Source: an uncultured Comamonas sp.
GTDB taxonomy: Bacteria > Pseudomonadota > Gammaproteobacteria > Burkholderiales > Burkholderiaceae_C
NCBI GenBank assembly: GCA_947306475.1
Contig: CAMZGS010000013.1
Span: forward strand, 1-64,000
Direction: 5' to 3'
Length of the DNA: 64,000 bases
Made by a program: the position numbers and the translations under genes. The notes under the pieces are model-generated. The model was not told where the DNA came from, made no database searches, and saw only the letters and a list, made by a program, of their open reading frames with translations. Below are positions 33,441 through 45,053 of this stretch, one piece after another (the first letter of the stretch is position 1; every line of letters begins with the position of its first letter).

Positions 33441-33519
33441 GGTACGGATGGCTCCACTAAACGACTAAACACCACACGCCGCACAAGAGCAAAAGCACGA
33501 CATATGGTGTTTAGGAAGG

Positions 33520-33539
33520 CTAGATGGTACTACATCTAG
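33520..33539. promoter_or_regulatory. Dyad upstream of nrdA
   Basis: CTAGATG-N6-CATCTAG. Confidence 0.5.
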
Positions 33540-34479
33540 CGTGTGACGAATTTCTCTTGGACTAACGACCACAGGCGTTCTATGTCTATCCGGGTGACTG
33601 CGAAAGTGTGTAAAAAACGCAACCAGGCCGGTAAAAAGAACGCCAACAGCCCCTGCTTCATGGCAAGGGGCTGAGCAAAGGTGGCGGGGGATTGAACAAG
33701 CAGTGCAAATGGAAAGGCGCCGCAGCATGTTGGCCGCAGCGCCCAAAGACTGACCGTGTGATGCCAGTGCGGGCGATTTTACTGCGGTTTGGCAGGGTGC
33801 TTTCCGCTGTGGGTGAGCAGCGCTGTCAGGGTGGTAGCCGCACCGCACATCTAAAAATAAATAATATTCCGGTGGAAAAATATAAATATATGCAATAATG
33901 CACGGACTGCATCGGCAACGCCACAGCATCATCGCTGTCAGCACGCCGCCAGCCTTGGAGCGACAGACGTCCTCCCGGGCAACGCTTTTTCTGCGACCTT
34001 GGTCGCCCCGCTGGCCTGAAGAGCTGCAGCCAGCGCGGTTTCCCTCACAGCTCGCGCAGCACCGCCCGAGCGGGTTGCTGCTTCTGATTGCTTCGTATTT
34101 CTCCCCTTTCCATTCCCATGGGCCAGTTTGTCGTCTCGCCCGCGACACATCAGACCGCCTGCGGTCGCTTCACCGCCTCCTTTGCCGTACACCGTGCCAG
34201 GAGCGATGGCCGCAAACGTCGCGTTTTTCGGTTTGATGCAACTTTTGCCTCACGCGAAGCCGCCCGCATTTTTGCGGTCACCCAAGGCTGGCTGCAAACC
34301 TGCACTTCCTCGGCCTCCGTCTTTCAGTAAGAGCAGGCACCCGGACCGTGCTTGCACCCGTCCATCCACTTTCACGTTCTGCGTACCCCGCCAGCTGCCC
34401 TGGGCACATCGACGATCGCGCAGCATTCCCCTCCCCTTGTGTGCGCCAACCGGCGCGCCACCTTTAACAAGACACACCC

Positions 34480-34815
34480 ATGAACAGCAAAATTTATGTG
34501 GGCAACCTGCCCTACTCCGTCACCGATGACAGCCTGGAAAGTAATTTTTCCGCCTTCGGCCCCGTTGCATCCGCCAAGGTCATGATGGACCGCGATACCG
34601 GGCGCTCCAAAGGCTTTGGCTTTGTGGAAATGGCTTCCGCAGAAGCCGCACAGGCCGCCATTGACGGGCTCAATGGCATCTCGGTGCAAGGCCGTGCCAT
34701 CGTCGTGAATCTGGCCCGCCCGCGCGAAGAAGGCCGCAGCGCAGGCGGCTACCGCTCCAGTCAGCGTTCTGACGTGGGCTATGGTTCGGGCGGCTATGGT
34801 GGCGGTCGCTATTGA
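34480..34815 (+). CDS. RRM RNA-binding protein with Gly-rich tail
   Basis: KIYVGNLPYSVTDDSL (RNP2), GRSKGFGFVEM (RNP1). Confidence 0.93.
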   Translation: MNSKIYVGNLPYSVTDDSLESNFSAFGPVASAKVMMDRDTGRSKGFGFVEMASAEAAQAAIDGLNGISVQGRAIVVNLARPREEGRSAGGYRSSQRSDVGYGSGGYGGGRY

Positions 34816-34877
34816 TCGCAAATGACCAGGGGCGACTGGCCGTGCGCTTGACCGCCCGCAGCTTGCTTCACAAAAAG

Positions 34878-34956
34878 AAGCTGCTTGCGCTTGTTTGGCA
34901 AAGATTTCAGAATGAAAATCACCTATAAACCAAGCGTAAAGCGCGCAAGCAGCTCT
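34878..34956. repeat. Dispersed palindromic element, copy B
   Basis: aagctgcttgcgcttg...gcgcgcaagcagctctt. Confidence 0.75.
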
Positions 34957-35084
34957 TGAAATTGAAGTGCAGACACGGCCCCGCATCAGCGGGGCTTTTT
35001 TACGCCCGCATGGGCGCCGGGGTTTTATTGGTGGGGGCGCAGGCCACGCAATCGCAGACGGCAGACTGCGTGCGGCACAAACGA

Positions 35085-35115
35085 AAGGGGTCAGGTCCGT
35101 AAGACCTGACCCCTT
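35085..35115. repeat. REP-like perfect hairpin
   Basis: AAGGGGTCAGGTC-CGTAA-GACCTGACCCCTT. Confidence 0.85.
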
Positions 35116-35122
35116 GATTCAT

Positions 35123-35199
35123 TGGTCGGAGCGGCGGGATTCGAACTCGCGACCCTCTGCTCCCAAAGCAGATGCGCTACCAGGCTGCGCTACGCTCCG
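35123..35199 (-). tRNA. tRNA-Pro (TGG)
   Basis: Cloverleaf CGGAGCGTAGCGCAGCCTGGTAGCGCATCTGCTTTGGGAGCAGAGGGTCGCGAGTTCGAATCCCGCCGCTCCGACCA. Confidence 0.95.
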
Positions 35200-35211
35200 A
35201 CGAAGCGGCAA

Positions 35212-38079
35212 TTATATACCGGATTGGAAGCGGCTTTTCTGGTGCTCGGACATGGGGGCCAGTTGCTGCTCTGCCAGGCGTTCGGTGAAGGCCTGCGCCG
35301 GCACGGGGCGACAGTACCAGTAGCCCTGTCCATAGTCGCAACCGGCCTCCAGCAGGATCTGGTGCTGCTCCTGGGTTTCCACGCCTTCGGCGACGACCTG
35401 GATGCCCAGCTGGTGCGCCATCACGATGATGGCCTGGCACAGAGCGACGTCTTCGGAGCCGCGATGCAGGTTGCAGACAAAGCTGCGATCGATCTTGATG
35501 TAGTCGATGTCAAAGCGCTTGAGGTAGGACAGCGACGAGTAGCCGGTGCCAAAGTCGTCCAGTGCCAGCTGCATGCCGGTCTCCTGCAGCTGCTGTATCT
35601 TGGCATCGCTGGCGGCATCGGCTTCCAGCAGCACCCGCTCGGTGATTTCCAGCACCAGGGACTCCCCGACCACGCCGCTGGTCCGCAGGGCGCTCAGCCA
35701 GCGCTCGTGGTTGGGCTCGGTGCTGTGCAGCTGTACGGGCGACACGTTCACGCTCAGGACAAAGTCCGGGACAAATTCCTTGCGCCAGGCAGCCACCTGT
35801 CTGGTGGCCTCTTCAATGATCCAGTCGCCCAGTGGCACGATCAGGCCGGACTCTTCTGCCAGGGGAATGAAGTCGCCCGGGTCCACGCGCCCGCGCACCG
35901 GCTGGTCCCAGCGCAGCAGGGCCTCGGCCTTGGCAATGCGTCCGGTGCGCATCTCGACGATCGGCTGGTAATGCAGGCGGAATTCTTTCTTTTCCAGGCC
36001 CTTTTGCAGATCCCGCAACAGCAGGCGACGGCTCTGGGCCTCTTCTTCCATGCTGGGATCGAAGACGCAGTATTGATTGCGCCCCTTGTCCTTGGCGGCA
36101 TACATCGCCAGATCGGCGTGGCGCAGCAGATCCACGCCCGTGGTGCCGTCCTTGGGGTAGAAGGTGACCCCGGCACTGACGGAGATCTGCGCAGTGTTGC
36201 TGCCCAGGACATAAGGCTGGGCGACTGCGTGCAGGACCTTTTCGCACACCGGCGCCACATCTTCGGGGTGCCGGATGTCGTGCAGGATCAGGATGAACTC
36301 GTCGCCGCCCAGGCGGGCGACCAGATCCGTGCTGCGCACGCACGACTGCAGGCGCGATGCCACCTGACGCAACAGCTCGTCGCCCTCGTCGTGGCCGAAG
36401 GTGTCGTTGACTTCCTTGAAAAAATCCAGATCCAGAAACACCAGGGCAAAGATCTTTTGGGCCCGCCGCGATTCATCGATGCTGCGCAGCAGGGTTTCCT
36501 GAAACATCTGCCGGTTGGGCAACTGGGTCAGGTGGTCGTAGTGGGCCTGCCGCCAGATCGTGGCTTCGCGCTGTCGCAGCTTGGTGACGTCGGTGAACAG
36601 TCCGATATGGCTATTGACGCTGCCGTCCTCGTTGTAGGAGGTGGTGATCGTCAGGCGCTCGATGAACTCTTCCCCGTTCTTGCGGCGGTTGATGATGTCT
36701 CCCGACCAGCGGCCATGCTGTTGCAGGGCCTCCCACATTTCCTGATAGAAGCCCAGGTCGTGCCGCCCGGAGCTCAGGATGTTCAGGCGTCGCCCCAGCA
36801 CTTCGTGGGCTTCGTAGCCCGTGATGGCGGTGAACGCCGGGTTGATGTCCTGCACCACGCCCTGGGCATCGGCCACCACCATGGCTTCGCTGGTATGGGC
36901 ATACACCAGGGCTGCGCGGCGCATGGAGGCTTCGGAGCGCTTGCGCGCCGAGATGTCGATGAGCATGCCGATGATGGCCGGCGCCCCCTGGTAATGCATG
37001 CCCGAGCTGAACACCTCGACATCGATCTTGCTGCCGTCGGCACGGTTCATGCTCAGCTCATAGCGCGCTGTCTGGATGTGGCCGCAGAGGCGGTCGGCCT
37101 CCCGGGCGCGGATGGCATCCCAGTCGTCATCGGCAATCAGGCGCTTCAAGGGGAAATGATCGGACAGCTGCTCCCGGGGGTATCCCGTCATCTGCGCCAG
37201 TTGCTCGTTGGCGTAGATGAAGCACATGTTGGCGTCCAGCATGTAGATGCCGGTCACCGAGTTGTTGGCCAGTCCGTTGAACATGGCCTGTATCTGGGCT
37301 ACGGCGCTGCGCTCCTGGGCAACATCGTGCAGCAGCTGCTCAATGTGGCTTGCCGAATGGTTGAGTGCCAGGGCCAGCTCGCCCAGCTCATCGCTGGCAC
37401 AGATGTGGTTGTGTGTGCTGTAGTTGCCCTGGGTCATTTCGCGGCACTGTTCCGCCAGGATGCGAATCGGGTGCAGCACCCGCCGCTCGATCAGCATGTA
37501 GCCCAGAACCAGGAGCAGCGCGTCCAGGGCGAAAAGCACCAGGCTGGCCGTCAAGGCCCGTTGCTGCACGGTCTCGGAGTGCTCCACCAGGCGGTTGAGC
37601 AGAAATTCGGTCTCGGCCCACAGCAGGTCGCTGGCGGCCATCACCTGCACCACCTCGGCGCGCGTGACCGACGCTTCATTTTGCAAGGCTGCGTGGGCCG
37701 TATCGATGGCCTGCCGGTACTCCTGCCAGCGGGTGTATATGTTCTCCAGGGCTGGAATCAGAAAGGGTGCAACGGGTTGCACCTGCAGGCCGTAGGCGGT
37801 GCCCCCGTTGCGCAAGGCGTGGTAGGCGATCTCGAAGTCCTCATAGCGCCGCTGGACGGCGGGCCAGTCCCCGCCAGGGGCCAGTTGTTCGGCCAGGGTT
37901 TCCAGGGCAATGCGCTGGCTGAGCATGCGCATGTTGCTGGCCACGCTGAGTGTGGTTGCGACATTGTCCGCACCGCGCAGCAGCAACTGCAAGGTGACCA
38001 CATTCCCTATGGCGAGCAGCGCAATCAGGACAACGACCCCGACGGCTTTGAGTCTCAAGGTACGCGGCCAGAACGACAT
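35212..38079 (-). CDS. PilJ/NarX-like sensor - HAMP - PAS - GGDEF - EAL protein
   Basis: SNMRMLSQRIALETLA, two PAS-like segments, LARLGGDEFILIL, KAEALLRW. Confidence 0.9.
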   Translation of the reverse strand: MSFWPRTLRLKAVGVVVLIALLAIGNVVTLQLLLRGADNVATTLSVASNMRMLSQRIALETLAEQLAPGGDWPAVQRRYEDFEIAYHALRNGGTAYGLQVQPVAPFLIPALENIYTRWQEYRQAIDTAHAALQNEASVTRAEVVQVMAASDLLWAETEFLLNRLVEHSETVQQRALTASLVLFALDALLLVLGYMLIERRVLHPIRILAEQCREMTQGNYSTHNHICASDELGELALALNHSASHIEQLLHDVAQERSAVAQIQAMFNGLANNSVTGIYMLDANMCFIYANEQLAQMTGYPREQLSDHFPLKRLIADDDWDAIRAREADRLCGHIQTARYELSMNRADGSKIDVEVFSSGMHYQGAPAIIGMLIDISARKRSEASMRRAALVYAHTSEAMVVADAQGVVQDINPAFTAITGYEAHEVLGRRLNILSSGRHDLGFYQEMWEALQQHGRWSGDIINRRKNGEEFIERLTITTSYNEDGSVNSHIGLFTDVTKLRQREATIWRQAHYDHLTQLPNRQMFQETLLRSIDESRRAQKIFALVFLDLDFFKEVNDTFGHDEGDELLRQVASRLQSCVRSTDLVARLGGDEFILILHDIRHPEDVAPVCEKVLHAVAQPYVLGSNTAQISVSAGVTFYPKDGTTGVDLLRHADLAMYAAKDKGRNQYCVFDPSMEEEAQSRRLLLRDLQKGLEKKEFRLHYQPIVEMRTGRIAKAEALLRWDQPVRGRVDPGDFIPLAEESGLIVPLGDWIIEEATRQVAAWRKEFVPDFVLSVNVSPVQLHSTEPNHERWLSALRTSGVVGESLVLEITERVLLEADAASDAKIQQLQETGMQLALDDFGTGYSSLSYLKRFDIDYIKIDRSFVCNLHRGSEDVALCQAIIVMAHQLGIQVVAEGVETQEQHQILLEAGCDYGQGYWYCRPVPAQAFTERLAEQQLAPMSEHQKSRFQSGI

Positions 38080-38271
38080 AGTGAAAACATCCACGCGGTG
38101 GTTATATCTGTTTCGCAGTGTACACATCTACAACCAGTGGTAAGCGAAAGCTTGCCCAGGGGAATGCTTGCGAGGTGGGCTTTGGGGCCTACAAGATCGA
38201 GCGGGCGGCGACCGTGGTAGGCCGGCAGCGGCACTGGCGGCATTGCTTGTTTAAAGATAACTCATGAACTC

Positions 38272-38285
38272 TTGATTTAACTCAA
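38272..38285. promoter_or_regulatory. FNR/Dnr/NnrR-type box upstream of norC
   Basis: TTGATTTAACTCAA vs TTGAT-N4-ATCAA. Confidence 0.7.
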
Positions 38286-38343
38286 TGTTTCTCGCCCTTC
38301 TAAAGATGAAGATGAAATCATTCTTTACCAGGAGGGTTCACGC

Positions 38344-38778
38344 ATGAGCCAGGCACACAGCGGGTTTACCAAGCAAATGGCCCGCAACATGTTCTACGGC
38401 GGCGCCGTTTTTTTCGGGCTGGTGTTTGCCGGATTGATCTTCGACAGCGAGCGGCGCATCCCCGAGCGCTCCAACGCCCAGAACATCACCCAGGCGGTGA
38501 TCAATGGCAAACACATCTGGGAGACCAACAACTGCATCGGCTGCCACTCCCTGCTGGGTGAAGGCGCCTATTTCGCACCCGAGCTGGGCAATGTGTACAA
38601 GCGCCGCGGCCCGGACTTCATCAAGGCCTGGATGCAGGCCATGCCCACCAACGCCGCAGGACGTCGCCAGATGCCGCAGTTCAACCTGAACGAGCAGCAG
38701 CTCAACGACCTGGTCGAGTTTCTCAAGTGGACCAGCGAGATCGACACCGAGAACTGGCCGCCCAACATCGAAGGCTGA
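38344..38778 (+). CDS. norC: Nitric oxide reductase subunit C
   Basis: NNCIGCHSLLGEGAYFAPELGNVYKRRG. Confidence 0.95.
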   Translation: MSQAHSGFTKQMARNMFYGGAVFFGLVFAGLIFDSERRIPERSNAQNITQAVINGKHIWETNNCIGCHSLLGEGAYFAPELGNVYKRRGPDFIKAWMQAMPTNAAGRRQMPQFNLNEQQLNDLVEFLKWTSEIDTENWPPNIEG

Positions 38779-40230
<1,452 letters not shown>

Positions 40231-40271
40231 GCAACGTCCAACACCACCTGAGAAAGCGAAAAGGCCCCGTC

Positions 40272-41099
40272 ATGGACCAGAGCGAAGCCCGCAACCTGCT
40301 TGCGGCGCAGGATGTCCCCTACTACGCCGAGCACGGCGCAGAAGCGGCCCTGTTCGAGCACGCCTACCGGCAGCAGCTGCCGGTGCTGATCAAGGGCCCG
40401 ACCGGGTGCGGCAAGACCCGCTTTGTCGAGCATATGGCCGCCCGCCTGGGGCGGGCGCTCATCACGGTGAGCTGCCATGACGACCTCTCGGCAGCCGATC
40501 TGGTGGGGCGTCACTTGCTGTGCGAGACGGGCACCACCTGGTCGGACGGCCCCCTGACCCGCGCCGTGCGCCAGGGCGCCATCTGCTACCTGGACGAAGT
40601 GGTCGAGGCCCGCAAGGACACCACGGTCGTGCTGCACCCGCTGGCCGATGACCGCCGGGTGTTGCCCATCGAGCGCACGGGAGAGCTCATCCACGCCGCC
40701 CCCGGCTTCATGCTGGTGGTGAGCTACAACCCCGGCTACCAGAACGTGCTCAAAAGCCTCAAGCCCAGCACGCGCCAGCGCTTCATTGCGCTGAATTTCG
40801 ACTACCCCCGCCCGGACGTCGAGCTGCGCATCGTGCAGCACGAAGCCGGGGTGGAGGCCCCCACCGCCCAGAAGCTGGTGGCCCTGGCCCAGGCCCTGCG
40901 CCGTCTGACGGAGCAGGACCTGGAAGAAACCGTCAGCACCCGCCTGCTGGTCATGGCCGGACGGCTGATTGCCAGCGGCGTTGCGCTGCGCACAGCCTGC
41001 CAGGCCGCCATCGTCGATGCCCTGACGGACGATGCCGATACCGCAGCCGCCCTGGCCGAGGTGGTGGCAGCCATCCTGGGGCCAACGGAGGTTGCATAA
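40272..41099 (+). CDS. norQ: NorQ MoxR-type AAA ATPase
   Basis: KGPTGCGKTRFVEHMAA. Confidence 0.93.
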   Translation: MDQSEARNLLAAQDVPYYAEHGAEAALFEHAYRQQLPVLIKGPTGCGKTRFVEHMAARLGRALITVSCHDDLSAADLVGRHLLCETGTTWSDGPLTRAVRQGAICYLDEVVEARKDTTVVLHPLADDRRVLPIERTGELIHAAPGFMLVVSYNPGYQNVLKSLKPSTRQRFIALNFDYPRPDVELRIVQHEAGVEAPTAQKLVALAQALRRLTEQDLEETVSTRLLVMAGRLIASGVALRTACQAAIVDALTDDADTAAALAEVVAAILGPTEVA

Positions 41100-41103
41100 A
41101 CAG

Positions 41104-41187
41104 GAGCTGCCTGCGCTGTACAGACAAGGACTTCAGATATCTTTCCATCTGAATCTTCGTAATGACAAGCGCAGGCAGCTACTTTTT
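41104..41187. repeat. Dispersed palindromic element, copy C (norQ-norD intergenic)
   Basis: agctgcctgcgctgt...acaagcgcaggcagct, inner TTCAGAT/ATCTGAA. Confidence 0.85.
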
Positions 41188-41216
41188 TGGTAGTTACCGA
41201 CGAAGGAGCCCCCACA

Positions 41217-43052
41217 ATGGAAGAATGGGTTGGCGTGCAATGGCACCGCTTGATCACCCGCGCTGCCGACGGCAAGGCCAGCCACGCCGCTGCCGTGCAC
41301 CTGGCCGATGTGCAGCGCAGCATCGGCCTGCTCTTTCGCGCCGGGGGCGGAGCGGCGGCAGTGCGCCTGGCTGCGGCCAACACCACCCGCGTCGGCGGAC
41401 CGCGCAGCCTGCTCCAGCGCCTTGCCGGCAGTGGCACACACGCCCACCTGGGGCAGTGGCAGGAAGATGTGCTCAGCCTGCCCCCGACGATCGGCGTCTT
41501 CGACGACCCAGCGTGCAACCGCCGCCTGTACCTGTGGCTGGCCGCCCTGGCCGCGCAGATGCACACCGTGGAGCCCGGCAGCGCTTGGCTGCACAGCCAG
41601 ATGGCGGCCACCCAGGCGGCGCTGCACGCCTTCCCGGGCCTGCGCGCTGCCTACGACGAACTGTGTGCCGCCCAACTGGCCCAGCGTCCCGCAGTGGGCC
41701 AGCTGCGTGGCCTGGCTGCCGCCGCGGAACATGCCGTGCAGTGCGCCCTGCGTGGCCAGCCGCTGCCGGCGGACTGCCCCGCCATCGGTCCGGCCGATGT
41801 CGCACCCGTCTGGCTGTGGCTCACCCGGGCGGCGCCCTCCAGGGACGGTACCCGCCCGGACGGCGCCCAGCAGGGCGACGAGCACGGCCCGCAAAACCTC
41901 TCGGCCAACGACAAGCGCCGCCGCGCGGCCCAGGCCATTCGCGACGAACGCAACGACGCGCCCTTCATGATGATGGTCCGGGCCGAGTCCTTCATGTCGT
42001 GGGCCGAATTCACCAAGGTCAATCGCGCCGACGACGATGAGGACGACGGCCGGCAGCTGGCCGCCGCCAACAACATGGACGAACTGGCCATTGCCCCCGA
42101 TGGGCAGAACAGCGCCGCGCGCGTGAAGTTCGATCTAGATCTGCCCAGCGCCGCGCACGACGATCTGCCCCTGGGCCCCGGTCTGCGCTATCCCGAATGG
42201 GACTACCAGATGGGCCGCCTGCGTCCCGAGCATTGCAGCGTGCAGACCTACGTCGCCCGCCATGCCCCGCCCTACACCCCGCCCCCTGCCCTGCGCGCCG
42301 TGGCGCGGCGCATGCGCAAGCGCCTGGAGGCATTGCGCGCGGCCCAGGGCTGGCTGCGTGGGCAAAGCGATGGCGAAGAAATCGACATGGATGCCTGGAT
42401 CCGCTACCGCAGCAGCCAGGGCCCGCGCGATAGCGCGCCGCCCATCCACATGCGCCGCGCGCGCACCGAGCGCAGTCTGGCGACGCTGCTGCTGGCCGAC
42501 CTGTCGCTGTCCACCGAAGCCCATGCCACCGAGGAAGCGCGCGTCATCGACGTGATCCGCGATGCCCTGCATGTGTTTGGCGAGGCACTCAGCGCCGGGG
42601 GCGATCCGTTTGCCATGCTGGGCTTTTCCTCCGTGCGCCGCAGCAAGGTGCGCATCCAGCACCTCAAGGGCTTTGATGAGTCCTGGAGCGCCGCCATCGT
42701 CGCGCGCATCAACGCCATCACGCCTGGCTACTACACGCGCATGGGCGCCGCCATACGCCACGCCAGCGCGCAGCTGGCCACACGCAGCGAAAGCCAGCGT
42801 CTGCTGCTGATCCTGACCGATGGCAAACCCAACGATCTGGACGTGTACGAAGGCCGGTACGGGCTGGAAGACACGCGCCAGGCCGTGCGCGAGGCGCGCG
42901 CCGCCGGTCTGCTGCCGTTTTGCGTCACCATCGACGCCGATGCCCACGACTACCTGCCGCACCTGTTTGGCGCCCAGGGCTATGCCCTGGTGCATCGGCC
43001 GCAGGACCTGGTGCGCCGCCTGGCCCTGGTGTATGCGGGATTGACGCGCTGA
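41217..43052 (+). CDS. norD: NorD VWA-domain protein
   Basis: LLLADLSLSTEAHA, LILTDGKPND. Confidence 0.92.
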   Translation: MEEWVGVQWHRLITRAADGKASHAAAVHLADVQRSIGLLFRAGGGAAAVRLAAANTTRVGGPRSLLQRLAGSGTHAHLGQWQEDVLSLPPTIGVFDDPACNRRLYLWLAALAAQMHTVEPGSAWLHSQMAATQAALHAFPGLRAAYDELCAAQLAQRPAVGQLRGLAAAAEHAVQCALRGQPLPADCPAIGPADVAPVWLWLTRAAPSRDGTRPDGAQQGDEHGPQNLSANDKRRRAAQAIRDERNDAPFMMMVRAESFMSWAEFTKVNRADDDEDDGRQLAAANNMDELAIAPDGQNSAARVKFDLDLPSAAHDDLPLGPGLRYPEWDYQMGRLRPEHCSVQTYVARHAPPYTPPPALRAVARRMRKRLEALRAAQGWLRGQSDGEEIDMDAWIRYRSSQGPRDSAPPIHMRRARTERSLATLLLADLSLSTEAHATEEARVIDVIRDALHVFGEALSAGGDPFAMLGFSSVRRSKVRIQHLKGFDESWSAAIVARINAITPGYYTRMGAAIRHASAQLATRSESQRLLLILTDGKPNDLDVYEGRYGLEDTRQAVREARAAGLLPFCVTIDADAHDYLPHLFGAQGYALVHRPQDLVRRLALVYAGLTR

Positions 43053-43083
43053 ATACCGTTTGTCTGGAGCGGCGCCGCAAGCT

Positions 43084-43689
43084 TCAGGGCTGCAACACCC
43101 CGATGGCGCGCAGCAGTTGCGCCGTCTCGAACAGCGGCAGGCCCATGATGCCGCTGTAGCTGCCCTGCATGTGGGCAATGTAGGCTGCAGCCCGCCCCTG
43201 GATACCGTAGGCACCGGCCTTGCCCATGGGCTCGCCGCTGGCCACGTAGGCGGCAATCTGCGCCGGCGTCATGGCGGCAAAGCGCACGCTGGAGACCGAC
43301 AGCGCCGCCAGCCGCTGCGCGCCGTGGGCCAGGACCACGGCGGTGAACACCTGGTGCTCCTGCCCGGCCAGCTCGGCCAGCATGCGCTCAGCATCGGCAG
43401 CGTCCTGTGGCTTGCCCAGAATGCGTGCGCCCAGGGCGACGGTGGTGTCGGCGCACAGGATGGGCGCAGGCGTCGTGCCACGCCGGGCCAGGCGCTCCAC
43501 GGCCGCATCCAGCTTCAGGCGCGTGACACGCTGCACGTAGTCGATCGGAGCCTCGCCGGGCAGCTCGGCCTCCAGGCTTTCGGCATCTTCGGCGGCATCG
43601 GGCAGCAGCAGCTCATGGGCCACGCCCAGCTGTTGCAGCAACTGACTGCGCCGGGGGCTTTGCGAGGCAAGGTAAATCCAGGAGGACAT
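43084..43689 (-). CDS. maf: Maf-family nucleotide pyrophosphatase
   Basis: [18 protein letters not shown]. Confidence 0.93.
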   Translation of the reverse strand: MSSWIYLASQSPRRSQLLQQLGVAHELLLPDAAEDAESLEAELPGEAPIDYVQRVTRLKLDAAVERLARRGTTPAPILCADTTVALGARILGKPQDAADAERMLAELAGQEHQVFTAVVLAHGAQRLAALSVSSVRFAAMTPAQIAAYVASGEPMGKAGAYGIQGRAAAYIAHMQGSYSGIMGLPLFETAQLLRAIGVLQP

Positions 43690-43708
43690 GGGAAACTATC
43701 GAAAATGA

Positions 43709-43793
43709 AGTGGCTGGCGCTTGCCAGGCAAGGACTTCAAGGTGTTTCTTGCATGAAATTCTTGCAGGGAAAGCGCCAGCAGCTCTCTTTTTT
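43709..43793. repeat. Dispersed palindromic element, copy D
   Basis: gctggcgctt...aagcgccagc outer arms. Confidence 0.75.
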
Positions 43794-44259
43794 ATTCGCG
43801 GTGGTAGGGATGACCGGCGTTGACCGACCAGGCGCGGTAGAGCTGCTCGATCAGCAGCACGCGCACCATGGCGTGCGGCAAGGTCAGGTCAGAGAGGCGG
43901 ATGCGCTCGTGCGCGGCCTGTTTGAATTCGGGGTCCAGCCCATCGGGCCCGCCGATGATCAGGGCCACGTCGTCCCCTTCGAGCTGCCAGTGCTTCAGGC
44001 GCTGCGCCAGTGCCTGGGTGCGCAGCGCGCTGCCGTGCTCATCCAGCACGACGATGCGGCAGCCTTTGGGGATGGCTGCTTCGATGCGCTTGCGCTCGGC
44101 GGCATACAGCGTGGCCAGGGTCTTGGAGCCGCGCGGCTCGGTCTTGACGGCCTTGAGCTCCACCTTCAGCTCGGGCGGAAAGCGCTTGGCGTAATCGTCG
44201 TAGGCTGTCTGCGCCCAGTCGGGCACATGCTGACCCACGGCGACAATGAACAGCTTCAT
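43792..44259 (-). CDS. rlmH: 23S rRNA pseudouridine methyltransferase RlmH
   Basis: [28 protein letters not shown]...[11 protein letters not shown]. Confidence 0.95.
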   Translation of the reverse strand: MKLFIVAVGQHVPDWAQTAYDDYAKRFPPELKVELKAVKTEPRGSKTLATLYAAERKRIEAAIPKGCRIVVLDEHGSALRTQALAQRLKHWQLEGDDVALIIGGPDGLDPEFKQAAHERIRLSDLTLPHAMVRVLLIEQLYRAWSVNAGHPYHRE

Positions 44260-44960
44260 GCCTTCCTGGCCGCTGCCGCGCGGGTGGCACCCGGCTTCCT
44301 GGCCGCACCACGGGCGGTGGTGGGTTTGATGACCACGGTCTTGACCGGCGCGTCGGCCTTGGGGGCTGCGCGCTTGCGTGCCGGGGCTTTGTCGGGGGCC
44401 GTGCCGTCGGCGGCGGTCTTGGCAGCGGCCTTTTTCGCAGGCGCCTTTTTGGCAGCGGTCTTGGCGGTTGTACTGGTAGCCGCCGTGCCGGCAGCCTTCT
44501 TCGCCACGGTCTTGCGTGCGGCGGGGGCTGCGGCTTCGCCTTCTGCGCTGGCATCTTCCGAGGCGGTGCGCCTGGAGACCTTGGCGCCGCCCAGCTTGAC
44601 GCGCACGGACTTGCCACCCCAGATTTCCTCCAGACGGTAGTACTGGCGGATGTTGGGCTGCATGATGTGCACCACGCAGCGGTCGCAGTCCACGATGATC
44701 CACTCGCCGTTGTCCTCGCCCTCATGGCGCGGCACGGCAAAGCCGGCCTGCTTGACGGACTCGCGCACGCTGGACGCCAGGGCCTTGGTCTGGCGGTTGG
44801 AGGTGCCGCTGGCGATGATCACGCGCTCGAACAGCGGGGTCAGGTGCTCGGTGTCGAAGACCTGAATGTCGTGTGCCTTCACATCCTCCAGCCCATCGAT
44901 GATGGCGCGTTGCAGTTTGGTCAGTTCTCTTTTGGCGGCGGTGTCTTGGGTGGTGCTCAT
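44256..44960 (-). CDS. rsfS: Ribosome silencing factor RsfS with Lys/Ala-rich C-terminal tail
   Basis: RsfS core [37 protein letters not shown] plus H1-like [14 protein letters not shown] tail. Confidence 0.92.
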   Translation of the reverse strand: MSTTQDTAAKRELTKLQRAIIDGLEDVKAHDIQVFDTEHLTPLFERVIIASGTSNRQTKALASSVRESVKQAGFAVPRHEGEDNGEWIIVDCDRCVVHIMQPNIRQYYRLEEIWGGKSVRVKLGGAKVSRRTASEDASAEGEAAAPAARKTVAKKAAGTAATSTTAKTAAKKAPAKKAAAKTAADGTAPDKAPARKRAAPKADAPVKTVVIKPTTARGAARKPGATRAAAARKA

Positions 44961-45053
44961 CAGGCAAAGGGGCGACAGGCGCCCCGGAAAAAAATTCGGA
45001 TCAGGTAAAAAATACCCCAGCGCAACAATGGGCCGGGGCGAAAAATTATAGGT

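Noticed and set aside
35122-38220. 1032-aa plus-strand ORF opposite the GGDEF/EAL gene
   Set aside because: High-GC antisense open frame; protein lacks recognisable domains while the minus strand encodes clear GGDEF and EAL motifs
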